Below are positions 57,803 to 64,000 of a stretch of DNA of 64,000 bases, one piece after another. Origin of the DNA: Streptomyces sp. TLI_171 (GTDB lineage: Bacteria; Actinomycetota; Actinomycetes; Streptomycetales; Streptomycetaceae). Below the pieces are notes generated by a model. The model searched no databases. It saw only the letters and a list, made by a program, of their open reading frames with translations, and was not told the DNA's origin. The stretch's first letter is position 1. Every line of letters begins with the position of its first letter. The DNA lies in assembly GCF_003610255.1 (NCBI RefSeq), contig NZ_RAPS01000001.1:930001-994000 (forward strand), read 5' to 3'. Made by a program: the position numbers and the translations under genes.

Positions 57803-59764
57803 TCAGCCGACGTGGACCCGGGGGCGGCGGGCGCGGTCGGGTTCGGCCTCGCGGAGGACTTCGCGGGTGACGGGGGCCACCTCGCCCTGGCCGAACAGGA
57901 AGAACCGCATGAACTGGGCGAACGGGTTGCCCTCGGTCCACTCGAAGTAGATGTGCGGGAGCTGGCCCGTGGTGTCGCGGACGTGCAGCAGTATCGCGGC
58001 GAGCGCGTTCGGGACGCTGGAGTGCTGGAGCGTCAGCACCCGGTAGCGGTCGTGCAGGACCTCGCCGCGGACCTTCAGCTCGGCCTCGAAGTCGGACGGG
58101 TCGAGCACGGTGACCTCGACGAAGACCAGGTCGTCCTCGGCCGGAATGTCGTTGTCGGCGCGGATCTGGTGCACCTTCTCGCGGTACTCGGCGAGGTCCC
58201 GGCCGGCCGGCTCGTTGGCGATGAAGCGGATCGTGCGGTGCGCCGTGTCGCGCACGAAGCGCTCCGCGACCTCGTCCAGGCGCACGTCGGTGACCCGCAG
58301 TTCGAAGGCCCTGGCGAGGCGGGAGGCGAGCGAGACCAGCACGATCCCGGCGATGAAGCAGGCGCCGATCTTCACGCCGTCGGGGCGCTCGGCGATGTTG
58401 ATGGCGGTGGTGTAGACGAACACCGCGGCGATGACCGCGAAGCCGATGGTCCAGTTGCGCTGCCGGGCGGCCCGGGCGGCGATGGTGACGGCGATCGCCG
58501 CGGAGGTGATCAGCACCAGCACGCCGGTGGCGTAGGCGCCGCCCTGCTTGTCCACGTCGGCGTCGAACAGCCAGGTGATCAGGAAGGCGATCGCGGTGAG
58601 CACCAGCACCATCGGGCGCACCGCGCGCGCCCAGTGCGGGGCCATGCCGTAGCGCGGCAGGTAACGGGGCATCAGGTTGAGCAGGCCGGCCATCGCGGAC
58701 GCGCCGGCGAACCAGAGGATGGCGATGGTGGAGAGGTCGTAGACCGAGCCGAACGCGCCGCCCAGGTAGTGGTGGGCGAGGTAGGCGAGGGCGCGGCCGT
58801 TGGCGGGGCCGCCGGGTTCGAAGTCCTGCGCGGGGATCAGCAGGGTGGTGATGAAGCTGGTGGTGATCAGGAAGCAGCTCATGATCACGGCGGCGGTGGT
58901 GAGCAGCTTGCGGGCGCCGCGGATGCGCCCGGTGGGCCGCTCCTCGGTGTCCGCCGGGTCGCCCTCGATGTGCGGCATCACCGCGACGCCGGTCTCGAAC
59001 CCGGACAGGCCGAGCGCGAGCTTGGGGAACACCACCAGGGCGACGCCGATCATCGCGATCGGGTTGCCGTGCTCGACGCTCAGCGCGTGCGTCCAGTCGG
59101 TGACCAGCGAGGGCGCGGTGACCACGTGCCAGAGGCCGACCGCGACGACCACCACGTTCAGCGCCAGGTAGACGCCGACCAGCACGATCGCCACGCCGAT
59201 GGCCTCGCTGAAGCCCTTCAGGAAGACCGCTCCGAGGCCGGCGATCAGCAGCAGGGTGATCAGGACCTGATGACCGGTCAGCGCGCCGGTCAGGTGCGGG
59301 TTCTCCACCAGGTGGGCGGTGGCGTCGGCGGAGGACAGCGTGATGGTGATGATGAAGTCGGTGGCGGCGAAGCCGAGCAGGGCGAGGACGAACAGCTTGC
59401 CCTTCCAGAACGACAGCAGCCGTTCCAGCATGGCGATCGAGCCCTCGCCGTGCGGGCTCTCCTGGGCGACCCTGCGGTAGACCGGCAGCGCGCCGAACAG
59501 GGTGACGGCGACCAGCACGATGGTGGCGACCGGGGAGAGCAGTCCGGCGGCGAGCGCGGCGATGCCGGGCTGGTATCCGAGGGTGGAGAAGTAGTCCAGG
59601 CCGGTCAGGCACATGACCTTCCACCAGCGCTGGCCCTGGTGCTGGTCCTGGACCTGGGCGTGCGGACCGGGGTGCTGCTTGGCCATGTCCGACAGGCCCT
59701 CCAGCAGCCACGCCCGGAAGCGCCGGCGGGCCGAGCCTCCGTCCACGGGGGCGGAAGTCACCAC
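57803..59764 (-). CDS. APC-superfamily transporter with cytoplasmic C-terminal domain (possibly KimA-like)
   Basis: This 653-residue protein has about 12 transmembrane helices of the APC fold ([69 protein letters not shown]). A cytoplasmic domain of about 170 residues ([30 protein letters not shown], ending [18 protein letters not shown]) follows. Many are annotated as amino acid permeases, but the layout also fits KimA potassium importers. Substrate and coupling ion are unproven. It starts at GTG 59764 behind AGGAGC; GTG 59761 is adjacent. Confidence 0.8.
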   Translation of the reverse strand: MVTSAPVDGGSARRRFRAWLLEGLSDMAKQHPGPHAQVQDQHQGQRWWKVMCLTGLDYFSTLGYQPGIAALAAGLLSPVATIVLVAVTLFGALPVYRRVAQESPHGEGSIAMLERLLSFWKGKLFVLALLGFAATDFIITITLSSADATAHLVENPHLTGALTGHQVLITLLLIAGLGAVFLKGFSEAIGVAIVLVGVYLALNVVVVAVGLWHVVTAPSLVTDWTHALSVEHGNPIAMIGVALVVFPKLALGLSGFETGVAVMPHIEGDPADTEERPTGRIRGARKLLTTAAVIMSCFLITTSFITTLLIPAQDFEPGGPANGRALAYLAHHYLGGAFGSVYDLSTIAILWFAGASAMAGLLNLMPRYLPRYGMAPHWARAVRPMVLVLTAIAFLITWLFDADVDKQGGAYATGVLVLITSAAIAVTIAARAARQRNWTIGFAVIAAVFVYTTAINIAERPDGVKIGACFIAGIVLVSLASRLARAFELRVTDVRLDEVAERFVRDTAHRTIRFIANEPAGRDLAEYREKVHQIRADNDIPAEDDLVFVEVTVLDPSDFEAELKVRGEVLHDRYRVLTLQHSSVPNALAAILLHVRDTTGQLPHIYFEWTEGNPFAQFMRFFLFGQGEVAPVTREVLREAEPDRARRPRVHVG

Positions 59765-60145
59765 TGTTGCTGCTCCTGTCGCAGGGGTCGGGAGCTCCGG
59801 GCCCGCCGGGCGCGCCGGCCCGCCCGGTGAACTCCCACGTCACTGGCGGTGGCGGACTCCCACGTCACTGTAGGTCAGGCCCGCCGCCGTCCGGGGCAGG
59901 CTGGAGCGTAACGCCCCGTTCGGCGCAGCCCGGCGGCGGTCCACGGCACTTGACGGTCCGTTGGGACACCCTTGGGCAGGGCTTTGCCGATACCGGCCGG
60001 CGGGCCCGTTTTGTCCGTGTCGGGACCATCGGCCGCGGGTCCGGGACCTCCCGCCCTTCCGCGGACCGCCCGTCGCGGTTCACGCTGGCCCGGTCGCGAC
60101 CGCCCGCGGGGGGCCGGTCGCGCCGCCGAGGAGAGGAATCCGCGC
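59765..60145. other. Divergent intergenic region with 15-bp direct repeats
   Basis: No gene is supported. ACTCCCACGTCACTG occurs at 59831-59845 and 59856-59870, a 25-bp period just upstream of the transporter start. This looks like a duplicated regulator site or local duplication. No c-di-AMP-riboswitch-like sequence was recognised. Confidence 0.5.
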
Positions 60146-60565
60146 GTGCCCCATCCGCGCCGCCCGTCCGTGCGCGCACTGACCCGCCGCCAGTTCAGCC
60201 GCCGTCAGGAGCCGTACCGCCGGCGGTCCCGGGCCACGCGACGCAACCCGCTCCGCCGCGGGGTGGACCGGGCCCGGCGGCGGGCGGTCGCCCTGGCGTG
60301 CCTCGCCCTCGTCCCCTGCGGCGCGCTCGCCGCCGGGGTCGTGGCGCTGCTCTGCCCGGCCCGCGGCCCGTACTGCGCCGTCAGCGGGGCGGTGCTCGGC
60401 CTGCTGCTGTTCGGGAGCCTGGCGGGCACGGTCGCCGCCGCGCTGCGCTGGCGGCTGCGGGCGCTGGAGCGGCGGGCCGCGGACTCCTGGGCGCGCTCCT
60501 GGCGGCGGGTGGAGCCGCTCTGGTCCGGGCGGGCCCTGCCGTGGCTCCCGCCGGACGGGCCCTGA
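60146..60565 (+). CDS. Short membrane protein, Rv1733c-like ends
   Basis: This 139-residue protein has a basic N-terminus (RRRSRATRRNPLRRGVDRARRRA), two membrane helices close together (VALACLALVPCGALAAGVVALL and VLGLLLFGSLAGTVAAAL), and a C-terminus ending ERRAADSWARSWRRVEPLWSGR. The start and end resemble the Rv1733c family, but the large exported loop that normally separates its two helices is missing. It starts at GTG 60146 after GAGGAGAGG. Confidence 0.7.
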   Translation: MPHPRRPSVRALTRRQFSRRQEPYRRRSRATRRNPLRRGVDRARRRAVALACLALVPCGALAAGVVALLCPARGPYCAVSGAVLGLLLFGSLAGTVAAALRWRLRALERRAADSWARSWRRVEPLWSGRALPWLPPDGP

Positions 60566-60738
60566 ACGGTTCGAGCACGTCCGGGCGTTGACTGTCAAGG
60601 GCCGGTCGGTCCACCGGTCGGCCGCCCGGACGGGACGGGACGGCCCTGTCGGCGGAGCCGGCCGGTTTGGCAGACTTCCCGGGGTGCGGGTCCGCAGTCC
60701 GCTGCGGGGTGCCGCGATCGCGAGGAGGAGTTGCTGCC

Positions 60739-61407
60739 ATGTCCGAGGGATCGGCGCCGATCAGGGTGTTCCTGCTGGACGACCACGAGGTGGTCCGCCG
60801 CGGAGTGCACGACCTGCTGGACTCCGAACCGGACCTGGAGGTCGTCGGCGAGGCCGGCAGCGTCGAACAGGCGCTGGCCCGGGTGCCCGCGCTGCGCCCC
60901 GACGTCGCGGTGCTGGACATGCGGCTGCCGGACGGCGACGGGGTCACGGTCTGCCGCGAACTGCGCTCCCGGTTGCCGCAGTTGGCCTGCCTGATGCTCA
61001 CCTCCTTCGACGACGAGGAGGCGCTGCTCGACTCGATCATGGCCGGCGCGGCCGGCTACGTGCTGAAGCAGATCAGCGGCACCGACCTGGTCACCGCGAT
61101 CCGCACGGTCGCCGCCGGCCGGTCCATGCTCGACTCCGGCGCCGCCACCCGCCTGATGGCCCGGCTGCGCGGCGACTCCCCCGCGCCCGCGCCCGAGTTC
61201 CCGCAGCTCACCGACCGCGAACGCGAGATCCTCGCCCTGATCGGCGAGGGCCTGACCAACCGCCAGATCGGCGAACGCGTCTACCTCGCCGAGAAGACCG
61301 TCAAGAACCACATCTCCCGCCTGCTCGCCAAGCTCGGCGTGGAACGCCGCGTGCAGGCCGCCGTGATCGCCACCCAGACCCTGGCCGCGCAGTCCCCCGA
61401 CCGCTGA
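60739..61407 (+). CDS. NarL/LuxR-family response regulator
   Basis: This 222-residue response regulator has a receiver domain with the acidic pair DDHE, the phospho-acceptor Asp in [13 protein letters not shown], Thr in LTSFDD, and Lys in YVLKQI. A LuxR DNA-binding domain follows ([43 protein letters not shown]). It is of DevR/DosR type. Its most likely kinase is the GAF histidine kinase at 63002, 1.6 kb away on the other strand. GAGGAGG lies 9 bp upstream of the ATG. Confidence 0.93.
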   Translation: MSEGSAPIRVFLLDDHEVVRRGVHDLLDSEPDLEVVGEAGSVEQALARVPALRPDVAVLDMRLPDGDGVTVCRELRSRLPQLACLMLTSFDDEEALLDSIMAGAAGYVLKQISGTDLVTAIRTVAAGRSMLDSGAATRLMARLRGDSPAPAPEFPQLTDREREILALIGEGLTNRQIGERVYLAEKTVKNHISRLLAKLGVERRVQAAVIATQTLAAQSPDR

Positions 61408-61821
61408 GCCCGCCGCCGGCCGCTACGGCTCCTGGCCGCTGAGCCGAGGTCCGCCGGGCACGAACGGGCAGCGGAACCGGGCCGATCCGGCCACCGGCCG
61501 GCCGTCGACGCGGGCGGTCCGGTGGGACGGCGCGGCCCTGGTGGGGCGCGTGGGTGTGCGGGCCGGGAGTGCTGCGCCGGGCGGGGGACGCGGGGGCGGG
61601 GAGGCGACGCCGGGATCGGCCGGGATGCGCCGTGCCGGGACATGCCAGGGGTCTGGGCCCGCGGGCCGTGCCGCTCCTAGCATGTGACGCGCCGTCGGGC
61701 TCCCTCACCCCGAACTGCTCGAACCGCTGCGGCTCGTCAACTCGCCGACGCCGCACGGACGTTGTGACGCACTCCCCGCACGCAGGCAGCACCTGTCCTC
61801 ACCACTCTGGGGGTTACGCTC
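61408..61821. other. Gene-free region before the secreted repeat protein
   Basis: Frames here (for example on the minus strand 61423-61683) read as Pro/Arg/Ala-rich text with no family match and no ribosome site. I see no supported gene. It probably holds the promoter of the secreted protein at 61822. Confidence 0.4.
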
Positions 61822-62931
61822 ATGCACGCCCGATTCGACGCACCGAGGTTCAGACCCGCTCGCACCCTCCCACTGGTACTCGCCCTGCTGGCCGCCCTGC
61901 TGGCGGTGGCCGTACCGGCGGCGGCCCCGGCGCACGCCGCCGTCCCCGACCGCTGGGGCTTCGCGTACCTGGACAACCCGACGCCGCCGCCGGGGTACGT
62001 GCCCGACACCACGCGCCAGTGGGGCAGTTGGACCGCCCCGGCCGCCAACCCGGTCAAGGTCGACCAGGTCGGCACCGGCGCGTACGTGGTGCACTTCCCG
62101 CTGATCGCCGGCCCCGGCGGCATCGCGCACGCCACCGCCGTCAACCGCACCGGCACCTGGTGCCAGGTCCAGGGCTGGGGCGCCGCCGGCACCGGCCTGG
62201 ACGTCAAGGTGTCCTGCTACCAGCCGACCGGCGCGCCCGGCAACTCGCCGTTCACGGTGCTGTACACGGCCAGCACCGGCGCGCCCTCGACGGCGGGCGG
62301 CGACTACGGCTACCTGTTCTCCGGGCTGAGCAGCAGCGCCACGCTGACCCAGTACAACTCCTCCGGCGGGACGAACCTGGCGAGCCACGGCTCGACCGGC
62401 ATCTGGAAGGCCTGGCTGCCGGGTCTCGGCGGGTCCACCCCCGTCGGCAACGTCGAGGTCACCGCGGTCGACGCGGCCCAGGGCGCCCGCTGCAAGGTCG
62501 CCGACTGGTTCCCGTCGGCCACCGGCCAGACCTTCCTGGTGGCCTGCTTCGACGCCGCCAACGTCCCCTACGACACGCGGTGGACGCTCAGCTACTCGGT
62601 CAAGCGGGCGGTCCACGGGCCGGCGTTCCCGCCGAAGTCCTTCGGCTACCTGTGGTTCAACGCGGGCGTGCCGGCGGGCACGAACTTCAACTCGGCCGGC
62701 GGGGTCAACGCCCTCGCCGCCGGCGTCCCGGCCACCGTCACCATGCCGGGCATCGCCGTCCCCTCCGACACCGCGCACGTCACCGCGTACGGCAGCGGCC
62801 CCGGCTGGTGCCAGCTCGCCCTGCCCTGGACCCGCACCTCCGGCACCGTCAAGCTCAACCCGCTGTGCTTCAACCCGGGGGCGACACCCGTCGCCGCGCC
62901 GTTCCTGACCGCCTACACCTCGGCCTTCTGA
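61822..62931 (+). CDS. Secreted protein with three related repeats
   Basis: This 369-residue protein has a signal peptide (LPLVLALLAALLAVAVPAAAPAHA) and then three similar blocks of about 110 residues. Each contains a Y or F-x-Y-L start, a central Cys, a V/L-x-C-F/Y turn and an ending like SPFTVLYTAS: compare WGFAYLDNPT, YGYLFSGLSS and FGYLWFNAGV. The function is unknown. It lies between a response regulator and its likely kinase. Confidence 0.8.
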   Translation: MHARFDAPRFRPARTLPLVLALLAALLAVAVPAAAPAHAAVPDRWGFAYLDNPTPPPGYVPDTTRQWGSWTAPAANPVKVDQVGTGAYVVHFPLIAGPGGIAHATAVNRTGTWCQVQGWGAAGTGLDVKVSCYQPTGAPGNSPFTVLYTASTGAPSTAGGDYGYLFSGLSSSATLTQYNSSGGTNLASHGSTGIWKAWLPGLGGSTPVGNVEVTAVDAAQGARCKVADWFPSATGQTFLVACFDAANVPYDTRWTLSYSVKRAVHGPAFPPKSFGYLWFNAGVPAGTNFNSAGGVNALAAGVPATVTMPGIAVPSDTAHVTAYGSGPGWCQLALPWTRTSGTVKLNPLCFNPGATPVAAPFLTAYTSAF

Positions 62932-62952
62932 CCCGCCGAGCATTCGACGCCC

Positions 62953-62987
62953 GCCGGCCGGGCCCGGAGCATCCGGGCCCGGCCGGC
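62953..62987. terminator. Bidirectional hairpin terminator (16-bp stem)
   Basis: GCCGGCCGGGCCCGGA pairs perfectly with TCCGGGCCCGGCCGGC around GCA, between the secreted protein gene and the convergent kinase gene. Confidence 0.85.
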
Positions 62988-63001
62988 GCCCGGGCGGGGC
63001 G

Positions 63002-64000
63002 TCAGTGGCCCAGCGGGGCGGTCCAGTTGAGGAGGGTTCCGCCGGCGGGCGGGACGGTGACGGTGAGGGTGCCGCCGAGGGTGCGGGCGCGCTCGGCCAG
63101 GTTGCGCAGGCCGCTGCGGCGGCCCTGGGCGGGGATCCCGACGCCGTCGTCCCGGACGGTCACCGAGACCTGCCCGCCGACGGCCTGCAGGGCGACCTCC
63201 ACGCGGGCCGCCTTGGCGTGCCGGGCGGCGTTGCTGAGGGCCTCGCCGAGGACGGCCACCAGGTGGTCGGCGACCGCGGGCGGGACGTCGGTGTCGAGCA
63301 GGCCCTCCATGCTCAGCCGGGGCGCGAAGCCGAGCGCGGCCTGCGCCTCCTCGACCACGTGCACCGCCCGGGCCCGTAGGCCCTGGCCGGCGCCGGCCTC
63401 GCGGACCCGCAGCCCGAAGATCGTCGAGCGGATGATCTTGATGGTCTCGTCCAGGTCGCCGACGGCGCGCAGCACCCGGTCGGCCGCTCCCGGGTGGTCG
63501 ATGAACCGGGACGCGCTCTGCAGCGTCATGCCGGTGGCGAACAGCCGCTGGATGGCCAGGTCGTGCAGGTCTCGGGCGATCCGGTCGCGGTCCTCCAGCA
63601 CCGCCAACTGCTCGGCGTCGCGCCGCCGTTCGGCCAGCTCCAGGGCGAGCGCGGCCTGGTCGGCGAAGCCCAGCAGCGGGTCGATCTCGCGCTCGGTGAA
63701 CTCCGGCTCCCCGCTCGCCCGGACCAGCAGCAGCACGCCCTCGGTGTGCCCCTCGGCCCGGCCGAGCGGCACCGCGACCGCCGGCCCGAGACCGGTGAAC
63801 CGCGGCGCGCCGGCCCGGTAGCGCGGATCCTCGGCCAGGTCGTACGAGGTCATCGGGATCCCCGCGACGCAGGCGGCGCCCGACAGCGTGCCGTGCAGCG
63901 GCACGTCCAGCCCGACCCGCTCCGCGGTCGCCCCGCCCAGCGCCAGCTCCACCCGCAGGCCGCTTCCGTCGGGCAGCGTGGTCAGCACGTCGGCCTGCGG
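63002..64000 (-). CDS. GAF-domain sensor histidine kinase, 3' part
   Basis: The visible 333 residues are the C-terminal part of a NarX/DevS-type kinase. They include part of a GAF sensor domain (VGLDVPLHGTLSGAACVAG), a HisKA_3 dimerisation helix with the phospho-His in DRIARDLHDLAIQRL, and an ATP-binding domain (GEALSNAARHAKAARVEVAL, DDGVGIPAQGRRSGLRNLAERA). The N-terminus runs off the right edge. It is the probable partner of the response regulator at 60739. Confidence 0.93.
   Translation of the reverse strand, partial: PQADVLTTLPDGSGLRVELALGGATAERVGLDVPLHGTLSGAACVAGIPMTSYDLAEDPRYRAGAPRFTGLGPAVAVPLGRAEGHTEGVLLLVRASGEPEFTEREIDPLLGFADQAALALELAERRRDAEQLAVLEDRDRIARDLHDLAIQRLFATGMTLQSASRFIDHPGAADRVLRAVGDLDETIKIIRSTIFGLRVREAGAGQGLRARAVHVVEEAQAALGFAPRLSMEGLLDTDVPPAVADHLVAVLGEALSNAARHAKAARVEVALQAVGGQVSVTVRDDGVGIPAQGRRSGLRNLAERARTLGGTLTVTVPPAGGTLLNWTAPLGH

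Noticed and set aside
59765..60145. c-di-AMP (ydaO) riboswitch before the transporter
   Set aside because: I could not find the conserved core segments on the minus strand.
1..64000. Insertion sequences, phage genes, CRISPR arrays, replication or integration sites
   Set aside because: No transposase, integrase, Cas or structural phage motif and no regularly spaced repeats were seen on either strand.

Overview
This is one contiguous stretch of a very GC-rich actinobacterial chromosome. Codons end almost always in G or C, shadow reading frames are long, start codons are often GTG, and the gene families (glmS, murT-gatD, pfkA, CebR-type operator, SCO2583-like, DUF5685, TIGR03617 LLM oxidoreductase) point to Streptomycetaceae, that is Streptomyces or Kitasatospora. 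I see no insertion sequence, integrase, phage module or CRISPR array. The window looks like ordinary chromosome with several accessory genes.

Layout. 1-9.2 kb is conserved metabolism and wall synthesis: the 5' part of glmS, a group II decarboxylase, an ACT-GNAT protein, murT-gatD (lipid II amidation) and pfkA. 9.2-13.1 kb holds a D-2-hydroxyacid dehydrogenase and a cellulose-related pair: a CebR box, an AA10 LPMO-CBM2 gene broken by a 1-nt frameshift, and a CBM2 protein with a possible Cip1-like domain. 13.2-24.4 kb carries membrane proteins, an F420-dependent oxidoreductase, SDR/MarR and TetR/SDR pairs with palindromic operators, an M20 amidohydrolase, two paralogous exported proteins, a YbaK/XRE divergon and peptidase E. 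24.4-31.7 kb has a 1253-residue subtilisin-like protease, its divergent TrmB/LuxR-type regulator, a septum-formation-like protein, and an MBL hydrolase with a DUF1232 partner.

32-40 kb contains a free-standing PheRS-like protein with an altered substrate pocket, a HTH-Clp R-GNAT fusion under a leaderless promoter with inverted repeats, a sphingomyelinase, an AraC-VOC pair, tRNA-Cys and succinate-semialdehyde dehydrogenase. 40.5-47.8 kb is a tightly packed co-directional cluster: cupin, two related unknown proteins ending in GFLTWP motifs, an acidic membrane protein, an asparagine-synthetase-like ligase lacking the glutaminase cysteine, an aldehyde dehydrogenase and a kinase-like phosphotransferase. 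48-57.8 kb carries a DNA ligase, YegP, a double Nudix protein, DUF6188, Cys-tailed DUF5685, GNAT, a Crp-box lipoprotein, an SCO2583-like protein and a pentapeptide-repeat membrane protein. 57.8-64 kb has an APC/KimA-like transporter, a short membrane protein, and a NarL-type regulator and GAF histidine kinase flanking a secreted repeat protein.

The best candidates for something undescribed are the PheRS-like enzyme (32984-34159) and the asparagine-synthetase-like cluster (40555-46956). All family assignments were made by eye; no database search was run.
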